Under the pieces are notes generated by a model. The model did no database searches, was not told where the DNA came from, and saw only the letters and a program-made list of their open reading frames with translations. From assembly GCA_004559785.1 (NCBI GenBank), contig SFXD01000025.1, positions 1 to 26,152 on the forward strand: DNA of 26,152 bases, written 5' to 3'. The DNA is from a bacterium (lineage in GTDB: Bacteria; Bacteroidota; Bacteroidia; Bacteroidales; Bacteroidaceae). This document shows positions 1 through 8,121 of this stretch, in pieces (within the stretch, counting starts at the first letter, position 1; each line of letters begins with the position of its first letter). Both the position numbers and the translations under genes were made by a program.

Positions 1-192
1 GCAAGCCGTGAACTCGGCATTCACCGTATGAGGACGAAATACCTTGATGTATCCCGTGACAACATGGCCTATGTGAAGCAACGCCGTCACACCAAGCAAA
101 GGACTCGCAAGATAATCCGCCGCCTTTTGGATTTGTTAGGGAAGATACTCAGTCAACCAACATCAGTAATAAAGAATAATAGTCAACTATAA
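1..192 (+). CDS. Transposase, C-terminal fragment (runs in from outside the window)
   Basis: Frame 1 is open from the first base and stops with TAA at 190-192, giving the last 63 residues of a protein. The fragment is very basic, with residues such as KQRRHTKQRTRK followed by an amphipathic helix IIRRLLDLLGK. This resembles the C-terminal end of DDE transposases of the IS1182/ISNCY kind common in Bacteroidetes. The family call is from memory of such tails and is not certain; no catalytic residue lies inside the window. The four AGTCAAC repeats and the putative IS end just downstream support a mobile-element reading. Confidence 0.5.
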   Translation, partial: ASRELGIHRMRTKYLDVSRDNMAYVKQRRHTKQRTRKIIRRLLDLLGKILSQPTSVIKNNSQL

Positions 193-261
193 TCAGTTTT
201 TATGTTTAACTGAGTCAACTTTATCAAGGTTTAAGACATACAAGTAGTCAACCTAAATCAG
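151..261 (+). repeat. Four spaced direct repeats, AGTCAACnnnnATCAG
   Basis: AGTCAAC occurs at 151, 181, 213 and 246, that is every 30, 32 and 33 bases. Three copies are followed after four bases by ATCAG, and the third has ATCAAG after three bases. The copies therefore share a 16-base pattern and sit at about three helical turns. The first lies inside the transposase-like reading frame, the second spans its end, and the fourth abuts the stop codon of the minus-strand remnant. They could be subterminal transposase-binding sites or iteron-like protein sites. The repeats are seen directly; the role is inference. Confidence 0.75.
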
Positions 262-606
262 GAAACTACAAATGTTTAGCGGACAGTAATAAATTTTTTC
301 ATGTCCTTTTTGTGCCCTTTTCATGCCCTTTTCATGCCCTACCAAGGTGGTTTCATGGAAGTTTTCCGTATTTCCAACTACCCTGTCAGGATACTGAAAC
401 CTGAATGTTGTCCAAAGTCCGCAGGCATCATAGCGGAAATCCACCGTTGAGAAGCCATCTTCGTTGCAACCCTTGATGATGCGCTCAATGCCCCTACCCC
501 ATGCCTCCACTTCTCCAGCACGGAAATTAGATTTTATATCCATTTGTGGTTGCCTACATACACTTGGTCGCTTTTTGCCCCTAACTTGCATATTTCCCTT
601 TTTCAC
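253..606 (-). pseudogene. C-terminal remnant of an ATP-binding (AlbA_2 / HATPase_c_4) transcriptional regulator
   Basis: The 117-codon frame holds a segment, about residues 28-72, with NFRAGEVEAWGRGIERI and later GLWTTFRF. This matches the end of the HATPase_c_4 domain in proteins annotated as divergent AAA_4/AlbA_2 putative DNA-binding or RecG-like regulators. Those proteins are usually 380-560 residues long, so most of the N-terminal part is missing. The first 27 residues do not fit the family. The last 11 residues (from about position 285 downwards) appear to be read from the IS end. The linker is built on a short repeat seen in the DNA as three CATGCCC-type units at about 300-342. I read it as a dead fragment cut at both ends. 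Confidence 0.6.
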
Positions 607-719
607 TCAGTCACGATGCCCGCATCGCTCCTTCATGCTAAAAATAGATCCGCTGCGTCATAGGCTAACAACCGGCACAAGCTATTTTATAGAATACCCC
701 TATAAAAAAAGCATTGTCC

Positions 720-751
720 TTTGTCCAATAAACAGAAAAACCGTAAATTTG
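720..751 (+). promoter_or_regulatory. Bacteroidetes-type promoter for the GH95 gene
   Basis: A -33 element TTTG at 720-723 and a -7 element TAAATTTG at 744-751 are separated by 20 bases. This matches the Bacteroides primary sigma consensus TTTG-N19/21-TAnnTTTG. Transcription would begin near 757-760, leaving about 33 bases before the ATG at 791. This also argues against any coding start further upstream. Confidence 0.75.
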
Positions 752-790
752 CAGACGATAATCTGTCATGTATTAAACTCCTGTATTGAA

Positions 791-3562
791 ATGTCGACTA
801 TTCTAACGCTTCCCGGATTGCGCTACAGATTTTGTGGCTTTGCATACATCGTGTCATTGGCTCTTGCCCTCAATGGCAGTCCAGCTAACCTGCAGGCAGC
901 AGGCAAGGATTCTCAACCGGAATGCAGGGTAGAGGGTATCAAGACATTCCAACCTCAGAATGCGCTTACCCTGTGGTATCGCAAGCCAGCAACGTCCATG
1001 CCCGTGAAGAACGTGTGGATGGAGTATTCCCTCCCCATCGGCAACGGACAGTTCGGGGCTTCGCTGTTTGGCGGAATCCTCGACGACGAAATACAGTTCA
1101 ACGAGAAGACCCTGTGGACAGGGACACCCGATGACAATGGCAGTTACGGTCAATACAAGAACTTCGGCTCGGTACATGTGCGCGACCTGTCCGGCACCTT
1201 CGGCGATGGGGAGGAAGGCGTAGCACGCGACTATGTGAGGTATCTGGACATAGAAAACGGAACGGGAGGCGTTGCGTATGGCAGCAGTGACGGCCGTACG
1301 CGTTACACTCGCCTTTATCTTGCCTCTGCCGTAGACAAGGTGGTGGCGGTGAGATACAAGGCCGAGGGAGAAGGAAGCCTGCACTTGCTATGTTCGTTCT
1401 CCCCAGGCGAGGACATCAACGCATCGCCTGTCTCCTATACCGACGATGGCTGCGGAGCCTTCGGGGGCAAGCTCACCTACATAGACTATGCAGCTCGCTT
1501 AAGGGTAGTACCCGTAGGCAACGACTGTACGATGGAGGCTTCCGAGAATGGAATAGAGGTAAGAGGCGCCAAGGAGGTGGTGGTGATGCTGGCAGGTGTA
1601 ACCAACTACGACCCAGACACGCCGACACAGTTGTCCAAGTCACTGCTTCCCTCCGTTGAGGCGAAGAATAGGGTGGACAATGCCTCTGCCAAGGGATGGG
1701 AGGCTGTGCTGGCTGCACATCTGAAGGACTTTGACAGCTACATGGGGCGTATGAGGCTAAGCCTGACAGGTGCTGCATCAAGCGTGCCGACAGACGAGCT
1801 CGTTGACCTATACAACAGCAGGCATGCCCATGCCGAGGCTCGTTTCCTCGAGCAACTGTATTTCGCCTACGGACGTTACCTTGCCATCAGTTGCAGCAGG
1901 GGCGTACACGTCCCAAGCAACCTGCAGGGCATCTGGAACGACAAGAGCCATGCTCCCTGGAACTCCGACCTGCATTCCAACATCAACGTGCAGATGAACT
2001 ACTGGCCAGCGGAGCCTACCAACCTGAGCGATACGCATCTCTGCTTCATTGACTACGTAATCAACATGGCCGCCAGGGACAACTGGAAGAAATGCGCCAC
2101 CACCTACGGAGGCGTCTCTACGGGATGGACCTGCCTGACCGAGAACAACATCTTCGGTGGCATGAGCACGTGGGGCAACAACTACCTCGTGGCTAACGCC
2201 TGGTATTGCAGCCACCTGTGGCAACACTACAGGTATACGCTCGACAGGGATTTCCTCGCGAGGGCGTTCCCTGTCATGTGGAGCTGTGCGCAGTTCTGGA
2301 TGGAGCGGATGATTGAGGACAGGGGTTACGAAAGCCTCGGCATAGAACCCGACGGAACGTACGTGGCTCCAAAGGAGTACAGCCCCGAGCAGAACGACCA
2401 CAGCCACGAGGATGGCACGGCACATGCCCAGCAGTTGATATATTCCCTGCTAAAGTCCGTCAGGGAAAGCATCGACATCCTGCCTGCCGCCTCCACTGGG
2501 CTGACACAGGCACAGCTGGAGAGACTGGACGATTACCTTGCAAGGACAGACCGTGGCTTGCATACAGAGATATACACTGCCAACATTGTGGCAGATTCGG
2601 CATGGACCAACCCACGCCACGGCGTATACAAGGGCGAAACCCTGCTGCGCGAGTGGAAGTATTCCCCGTACGATGTCTCACACGACGCAAGCCACAGGCA
2701 CTCGAGCCATCTGATGGCATTGTATCCGCTGAGCGAGATAGGACCCGACAGTCCTTACTTCATGCCAGCTGTACGTTCCCTCCGGCTACGTGGCGACGAG
2801 TCTACGGGATGGTCGATGGGATGGAAGGTGAACCTTTGGGCACGAGCCCTTGACGGGGACCATGCGCACCGCATAATCCGCAATGCCTTGAAGCATTCCA
2901 CCAGTTACGATGTCAATCAGTATGCAGGGGGTATATACTACAACCTGTACGACTCCCATGCACCGTTCCAGATAGATGGCAACTTCGGCGTGTGTGCGGG
3001 AATGGCGGAGATGCTGATGCAGAGCCATACGGACAACATCATCTTACTTCCTGCCCTGCCTACGGCATGGACGGAGGGCAGTGTCTGCGGACTTAGGGCA
3101 GTAGGCAATTTCCAGGTAGACATTGATTGGAGTGCTGGCAAGTTGTCGAAGGCAGCCATCCGCTCGGACGGCGGACAGCCATGCCCCGTGCGCTATCCCG
3201 GGATAGCGGGTCGCCTCGTAACAGACGGCAAGGGGAGGGAAGTCTCCGTGACAAGGGTGAGCGACGACCTCGTCCTGATTCCCACGACTCAGGGAGAGAC
3301 CTATATGATAGACATGAACAGGGATGCCACGCGGCAGAACTTCGACGAGGACGAGAGGGGACGATACGAGGTGTATTCCCTCGGTGGCATAATCAACGTT
3401 GAAGGCAAGGGCATATCGAGCATATACCTGTATGACTCCAAGGGAAAGAAACTGAAGGAGACTACCTCGAGACAATTCCCCGCGCCATCCTACGGCTCAT
3501 ATTTCGTATGCGTCGGCGGCAAGAAGGGCAACATGGAATGCCATTCATTGGTGGTGCAGTGA
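791..3562 (+). CDS. GH95 alpha-L-fucosidase, secreted, with a sorting-tail-like C-terminus
   Basis: The 923-residue product hydrolyses terminal alpha-L-fucose (or alpha-L-galactose) from glycans, acting in the periplasm or outside the cell. A hydrophobic segment at residues 14-30 looks like a signal peptide. The GH95 signature is strong: WMEYSLPIGNGQFGASLFGG near residue 75, NINVQMNYWPAEPTNL with Asn397 and Asn399, SPEQ with Glu533, and QIDGNFG with Asp729. By order and spacing these correspond to Asn421, Asn423, Glu566 and Asp766 of Bifidobacterium AfcA. The family is usually 750-820 residues. The extra 65 residues at 858-923 (YEVYSLGG, IYLYDSKGKKL, SYGSYFVCV) resemble a type IX secretion sorting domain. 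An open frame extends back to 464, but the ATG at 791 follows a good promoter and begins the signal peptide, so I chose it. No SusC/SusD pair is adjacent. Confidence 0.93.
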   Translation: MSTILTLPGLRYRFCGFAYIVSLALALNGSPANLQAAGKDSQPECRVEGIKTFQPQNALTLWYRKPATSMPVKNVWMEYSLPIGNGQFGASLFGGILDDEIQFNEKTLWTGTPDDNGSYGQYKNFGSVHVRDLSGTFGDGEEGVARDYVRYLDIENGTGGVAYGSSDGRTRYTRLYLASAVDKVVAVRYKAEGEGSLHLLCSFSPGEDINASPVSYTDDGCGAFGGKLTYIDYAARLRVVPVGNDCTMEASENGIEVRGAKEVVVMLAGVTNYDPDTPTQLSKSLLPSVEAKNRVDNASAKGWEAVLAAHLKDFDSYMGRMRLSLTGAASSVPTDELVDLYNSRHAHAEARFLEQLYFAYGRYLAISCSRGVHVPSNLQGIWNDKSHAPWNSDLHSNINVQMNYWPAEPTNLSDTHLCFIDYVINMAARDNWKKCATTYGGVSTGWTCLTENNIFGGMSTWGNNYLVANAWYCSHLWQHYRYTLDRDFLARAFPVMWSCAQFWMERMIEDRGYESLGIEPDGTYVAPKEYSPEQNDHSHEDGTAHAQQLIYSLLKSVRESIDILPAASTGLTQAQLERLDDYLARTDRGLHTEIYTANIVADSAWTNPRHGVYKGETLLREWKYSPYDVSHDASHRHSSHLMALYPLSEIGPDSPYFMPAVRSLRLRGDESTGWSMGWKVNLWARALDGDHAHRIIRNALKHSTSYDVNQYAGGIYYNLYDSHAPFQIDGNFGVCAGMAEMLMQSHTDNIILLPALPTAWTEGSVCGLRAVGNFQVDIDWSAGKLSKAAIRSDGGQPCPVRYPGIAGRLVTDGKGREVSVTRVSDDLVLIPTTQGETYMIDMNRDATRQNFDEDERGRYEVYSLGGIINVEGKGISSIYLYDSKGKKLKETTSRQFPAPSYGSYFVCVGGKKGNMECHSLVVQ

Positions 3563-3571
3563 CCTGAACCA

Positions 3572-6500
3572 CTATTTCTGCCTTTTCCTCCGCCCAAGGA
3601 AGAAATCCTTCCAACTGCCGAAGTCATGCTGGAACTTCAATCCGATTCCCTGCGTGGTAAGTGAGGATTGTATGAAGTACCTGTCGTTTGTCTGGTTGTA
3701 AGCCCTCAGCGATAGGGTCTTTGCCCTGTTGAGTACGTATTGGATGTCGAAATCGCCTATGAAGTTATTGTTGTTGTAGTAGCTTTCCCTATATCCGAAG
3801 TTTCCGTTCAGCAGGAGCCTGTTGTCGAGCAGCCTTCCGCTGAGCATACCCTCCACGTCGAGTTGGTCCCAGCCAGTCTCTCCCGTCCTGAGGTTAGTGC
3901 CGAACGACCAATTGTTGCTGCCTATGGCACTTGATATGATGCGGTTGAACTGACTGCTGAGCGTGCTGCTCAGGAGCGAGTTCATTGCTACCTCTCCCTG
4001 ACCTCCTCCCGTGCTGTACTGTGCCCCGTAGCTGTAGAACCTGCCTATGCCGAGCAGGTAGATGGTCTGCATGTTCTTCTCTTCCTCGGTGCTGATCATG
4101 GAGCGCACCATCTGCTTCTCGTCCTCGTTGGCGTTGGGAAGGTCGAAGTCGAAGGTCACGTTTGGCTGCCTGGGCGTCCCGCCAATGTTCATTATGCAGT
4201 CTACGCGCGTGTTGGACAGCCCGAGACCCGAATACGACAGGTCGTCGAGGGAGACGTTGGGCACGGTATAAGTAGCCTGTAGGTTAAGGGAAGCCTTGTA
4301 TGCATCGCCCCCGAAAACGATGGTGCCGTCGGGCTTGAATATGAAGTCCTTGCGTATCACGTCCTGCATGGACATGTTGTATGTGCCGTGGTCCACGCGG
4401 TATGTGCCGAACATCTGGAACTTGCCCTTGTTGTAGTACCTTGCCAATATGTGTCCGTTGCCATAAAGGTATATGCAGTCGCCCGACTTGTGGTCCATGA
4501 CAAGTTTCATGGCGGCCTCTGGGTTCAGGTTCAGGTTGAAGTCTATGTGGATGTCTGTAGTGGTGTTCTCCTCTTCTTCCTCCTCCACCTTCGTCGTCAC
4601 CGTGTCAGTAGCGTTGGTATATGATATGAAGCCTGTTTCCGTCAGCGTCTCGGGCGATGCCACGTTGTATACCATGGTAGTGCCGCTTGCAGGCACGGCC
4701 TGTACGTTGACGTCGAGCCTGCCTGGTTCTCCCTTCAGGTGAATGTCTCCCGAGGCGTATGCCGTCCCGTAGAAACTGTTGCCGCTTCGTGCGGAGGTGT
4801 TGTAGCAAAGCAGTTTGTTGGCATCCACGCTGATGTCGTACCTGAGCCTCTTGAGGCTTTCGTGTGCGAGGTGTCCCTGGAGCCTGGCGGAATGTTCAGC
4901 CAAGCCCTCCCTGCCTTGGTGGTCGTATAAGGTGGCGTTCCTTATCCAGATGTTGTCGGGACGTAGTATGACGCTGTCTTGCCTAAGCCTGTAGTCGGTG
5001 CCGAGTGCGAGGACGTGCAGGCTGGCTTCCTCCACGAGAAGGTCTCCTTCAAGGTTAATCTTCTTGAAAGGTCCGAACACCCTTGCCCATCCGGATGCCC
5101 TACCGTTGAAGTCGCGGAATATGCCCGAGGTATACATGTTGAGGAAATGGATGTTGATGCGTCTTGTGTCGATGTTCAGTTCAAGTCCGCCGTTCGGCCC
5201 CCTTCCCGGAGTGATGTATCCCTTGACGGTGGTGTGATGGTCGTTGGAGAGGTCGTTGATGTCAGCGTCGAGCGTGATGCTCTTGCCGTTGTCCCCGAAG
5301 TTTCCGTAGATGTCCATGTTCCCGAGGTAGGCGTCGTTGAAGGTGAAGTCGTGTACCTGGAGGTAAGCGTCCACCATGGGACTCTGTGACAAGGTCCTGG
5401 CATATATCTGGCCGGTGGCCTTACCGTCGAGTTCCACGCTGTGGAAGTCAATAATATTAAATATGTATGAGAGGGACACGTCCTTCAGTCCCACCGTAAG
5501 CGTATCCGTCTCTTCGTTGGAGAGCCTTCCGTTCAGGGTCAGGTGCCTGTCGTCGCTCGACACCTTGATACCTGCCAGGTCGACCACCTTGTCATGTATG
5601 GAGATATATCCCGGGGAAACCTTCCATACGGTGTCGTTGATGATTATGTCCGAGGGCGTTATGCGTGACTCAATGCCCTGATTGCCGGACAATCCAGTGA
5701 TGAATCGGCCGCTTACGTTGAACGAACCCTTCTGTACGGGGGTGTTGTTGTTGTCCCACGAAAGTTCTGCCTTCACGTTGCCGAGGTTGGCATATGCGTT
5801 CAGGTTCAGGGTAACAGGCTTGTCTTTTGTCATTCGGTCGGTTTTCATGCTAGCCTGCATGATTTCCTTGCTGCATTCGGAGTTGAGTTGCGTGTTCCTG
5901 AACACGTTGCCTCCGTATACAAGTTCGGGTACCGAGGCAATCAGGGTGATTCTTCCTGTCTCGTCGTTGATAACTCCGTCCATCACCGCTTCCATGGGAA
6001 TGGAGAGGTCTATGTCTGCCAGTTTGCGTAGCAGGATTGTGTCTTGCACCCTGCACGAGAACTTGAAGTCGTTGCTTGTGCCCTCCTTGGTTGGCGTAGG
6101 GATTAGGCTGGGCAGCTTGTCGTGTGTGTTGCATAGTACCGAGGCATATAGGTCCTGCCACCTGAACTGTCCTTCAGCTTGCAGTGTCAGGAATTTGCTG
6201 TCTATGCTCAGTTGCTGGCCATCTGTGTCGGATGCGGCGGTTACGGTGATGTCTCCGGGGGCGAAGGTTCCCTCCCCTTCGGTGGACAGAGTGAAGTCAT
6301 CCAGTTGGACAGTCCCGTTCATGCTGTTTATGTCCTTGAAGTTCAGGTCTATGCCAAGGATGCCTCCGAACCTCTCGTTTTCATATTTCTTGGTTAGGTT
6401 CATGTTGAATGGAGAGAAGTCCGACACGTCAATTGTGCATTCAAGCCTCTTCTCCTCCTTGCCCAGCGTAGCCTTGCAGTCCAGCATTATATTGCCGTTG

Positions 6501-7948
6501 ACATCCTCCAGGTCAAGGCTTGCCGTGAACTGGTCGCCCACCATGCTGCCTGACAATGGAATGTTGCTATAGGTGTAGTCCCCGAATGTCAGGCTCTTTG
6601 CCAGTCCGTTGACGCTAACCGATGGTTTGCCTTGGGAGTCCTTCAACCTCCCCTTCGCATGTACGATGGCAGAGAGCCTTGCCGGCTGTGTCGTGTTGCC
6701 TATCAGGGCGTGTATGTCCATCCTGTCCGTTGACATGCTGGCATTGAATGCCCCATCCTTGTCGAGCGTTCCCTTCAGCGATGCCACGAAAGCCTCCGTG
6801 GTGGTATGCAAGTCTACGTTGACATTGCCATTGCAGTAGTATGCAACTCCGTGAGTGTCGGTCTCACCCAAGGCATCCAGGGTGGCAACGTGCCTGTCTG
6901 TATTGCCTGTCATGCCCTGCCAGATGAAATCCTGTGCCTGTCGGCTTGTGCCAAGATGCTCCACGTTCAGGCTGATACGTGGGTTGCCGAATAAGGAGTC
7001 CACCTCGATGTCGCCTTTGTATGTTATGTCTCTCTCTTCGTCATACAGCTTGGTGTCCTTTGAGTCCAGCCTTCCGTCATATAGGGACAGGCCGCTCTCT
7101 ATGTGGATGCCTCTGTCAAAGTGGCTCAACTGTGGTACGAAGGCAGAGATGTCACTCGGTACTATGTCTGCCGCGAGAGAGGCCTCGGCTGTGATGCCGT
7201 ATGGGTTCACCTTGCCATTGCTGTCCCTGGCTGCTATGGCATAGCGTACGTATGGGATGGTGAGTACTGAGTTGTCGGTCGACAGGCACATGCCCTCCAG
7301 CGTACCTCCCTTGCCATTGGAACTCATGCTGAATTGCAGGTCCCTCAGATGTAGTCCGCATTTCTCCCGAAAGCTCAGATGCTTCAGGGTTATGTCCGTG
7401 GAGTCCTTGCTGAGGAGCCCTATTCTGACTGTCATGGCTATGTCGGACAACTCGACGTGGTTCTTGGAGAACTTGCCATCCTCCTCCCGCTCGTAGTATT
7501 TGTCGTACCTCACCCTTCCCCTTCTCATGATGAAGGTCTCTACCCTGATGTCTGGGGTATTGCCGGTGGTGTCGTCGTCCGAGAAAGCGTCAATCAGGTA
7601 CTTGATGTTGAGGTCGTCGTTCTCCCTATGCTTGTACAGGTGTACGTTCGCACTCAACAGTTGTGCATTGTTGATGTGTATGCAGCCGTCTGCGAGTGAC
7701 AAGAAGTCCATCTTGACGGCCATGCGTGCCACGTTAAGCATCAAGGAATCGTCCCTGTCGTAAATCTGGATGTCGTCGAGGATGACCCTGCCTGCCATTC
7801 CGAGTTTCAGCTTGCCCACGTGAACGTTGCTTCCTATCTTTCCTGACAGCCACGTGGACATGTACGACCCTCCCATGCCTTGCACCGAAGGTATGGAGGA
7901 CAGGGCAACAAGTATCGCAAGCAACCCTACGAGAAGGGTTACTATCAA
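3572..7948 (-). CDS. tamB: TamB-like translocation and assembly module protein (DUF490), inner-membrane anchored
   Basis: This very large protein (1458 residues from TTG) has one N-terminal membrane segment (VTLLVGLLAILVALSSI). It continues as a long beta-rich periplasmic body and ends in a TamB/DUF490 domain from roughly residue 1050, with features such as GTYRVDHGTYNMSMQDVI, DYDLPN-like segments and a short basic tail GRRKRQK. TamB/AsmA-like proteins form lipid-carrying grooves between inner and outer membranes and help outer-membrane biogenesis. No TamA/TamL partner lies in this window. The start is odd: the annotated start is TTG, and no in-frame ATG exists before the upstream stop at 7979-7981. 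An ATT at 7973-7975 would add nine residues (M-K-A-I-K-H-F-A-W) and give the usual basic N-terminus. The gene converges on the GH95 gene with nine bases between stops. Confidence 0.88.
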   Translation of the reverse strand: MIVTLLVGLLAILVALSSIPSVQGMGGSYMSTWLSGKIGSNVHVGKLKLGMAGRVILDDIQIYDRDDSLMLNVARMAVKMDFLSLADGCIHINNAQLLSANVHLYKHRENDDLNIKYLIDAFSDDDTTGNTPDIRVETFIMRRGRVRYDKYYEREEDGKFSKNHVELSDIAMTVRIGLLSKDSTDITLKHLSFREKCGLHLRDLQFSMSSNGKGGTLEGMCLSTDNSVLTIPYVRYAIAARDSNGKVNPYGITAEASLAADIVPSDISAFVPQLSHFDRGIHIESGLSLYDGRLDSKDTKLYDEERDITYKGDIEVDSLFGNPRISLNVEHLGTSRQAQDFIWQGMTGNTDRHVATLDALGETDTHGVAYYCNGNVNVDLHTTTEAFVASLKGTLDKDGAFNASMSTDRMDIHALIGNTTQPARLSAIVHAKGRLKDSQGKPSVSVNGLAKSLTFGDYTYSNIPLSGSMVGDQFTASLDLEDVNGNIMLDCKATLGKEEKRLECTIDVSDFSPFNMNLTKKYENERFGGILGIDLNFKDINSMNGTVQLDDFTLSTEGEGTFAPGDITVTAASDTDGQQLSIDSKFLTLQAEGQFRWQDLYASVLCNTHDKLPSLIPTPTKEGTSNDFKFSCRVQDTILLRKLADIDLSIPMEAVMDGVINDETGRITLIASVPELVYGGNVFRNTQLNSECSKEIMQASMKTDRMTKDKPVTLNLNAYANLGNVKAELSWDNNNTPVQKGSFNVSGRFITGLSGNQGIESRITPSDIIINDTVWKVSPGYISIHDKVVDLAGIKVSSDDRHLTLNGRLSNEETDTLTVGLKDVSLSYIFNIIDFHSVELDGKATGQIYARTLSQSPMVDAYLQVHDFTFNDAYLGNMDIYGNFGDNGKSITLDADINDLSNDHHTTVKGYITPGRGPNGGLELNIDTRRINIHFLNMYTSGIFRDFNGRASGWARVFGPFKKINLEGDLLVEEASLHVLALGTDYRLRQDSVILRPDNIWIRNATLYDHQGREGLAEHSARLQGHLAHESLKRLRYDISVDANKLLCYNTSARSGNSFYGTAYASGDIHLKGEPGRLDVNVQAVPASGTTMVYNVASPETLTETGFISYTNATDTVTTKVEEEEEENTTTDIHIDFNLNLNPEAAMKLVMDHKSGDCIYLYGNGHILARYYNKGKFQMFGTYRVDHGTYNMSMQDVIRKDFIFKPDGTIVFGGDAYKASLNLQATYTVPNVSLDDLSYSGLGLSNTRVDCIMNIGGTPRQPNVTFDFDLPNANEDEKQMVRSMISTEEEKNMQTIYLLGIGRFYSYGAQYSTGGGQGEVAMNSLLSSTLSSQFNRIISSAIGSNNWSFGTNLRTGETGWDQLDVEGMLSGRLLDNRLLLNGNFGYRESYYNNNNFIGDFDIQYVLNRAKTLSLRAYNQTNDRYFIQSSLTTQGIGLKFQHDFGSWKDFFLGRRKRQK

Positions 7949-8025
7949 CCATGCAAAGTGCTTTATCGCTTTAATGTTTCAACGTTTTTTTTTAGTCAAT
8001 GTATGTCTTTTGGACTTTTCATCCT

Positions 8026-8033
8026 CAAAATTA
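8026..8033 (-). promoter_or_regulatory. Promoter -7 box for the tamB-like gene
   Basis: On the minus strand this reads TAATTTTG, a full match to TAnnTTTG. The -33 region is weak (TTTC at 8054-8051, about 17 bases away). Transcription would start near 8018, some 40-70 bases before the non-ATG start of the tamB-like gene. Confidence 0.5.
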
Positions 8034-8077
8034 CAAAAAAGATTCAGATTGAAAGCAGTTTTCTCCGATTTTTTGTG

Positions 8078-8085
8078 TAATTTTG
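8078..8085 (+). promoter_or_regulatory. Promoter -7 box for nqrABCDEF
   Basis: TAATTTTG matches the -7 consensus TAnnTTTG and is followed by C, as is common. I see no good TTTG at the expected -33 distance, so the promoter may be weak or activator-dependent. Transcription would begin near 8091-8093, giving a 30-base leader before the nqrA ATG at 8122. It lies back to back with the tamB promoter, so both share about 45 bases of control DNA. Confidence 0.55.
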
Positions 8086-8121
8086 CACAACTATAAAGTA
8101 TTTATAATCATTTTATCCAAT

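Larger units (their letters stand above)
1..285 (+). mobile_element. Right-hand part of an insertion sequence
   Basis: The stretch combines the end of a transposase-like gene (to 192), a short AT-rich tail with four spaced AGTCAAC repeats, and the motif TTTAGCGGACA at 275-285. That motif resembles the terminal inverted repeat of several Bacteroidetes insertion sequences. The minus-strand regulator remnant ends just across this point, and its last 11 codons read into the putative IS end, as expected if the element inserted there. The left end is outside the window, so the inverted repeat and target duplication cannot be confirmed. The exact boundary is inference. Confidence 0.4.

Noticed and set aside
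464..790. Upstream extension of the GH95 reading frame
   Set aside because: It overlaps the regulator remnant on the other strand, precedes the promoter at 720-751, and adds no recognisable sequence before the signal peptide.
5682..6572. Plus-strand frame of 296 codons inside tamB
   Set aside because: It is a shadow of the tamB-like frame: composition is Ser/Leu/Val-biased with no domain, start signal or promoter.
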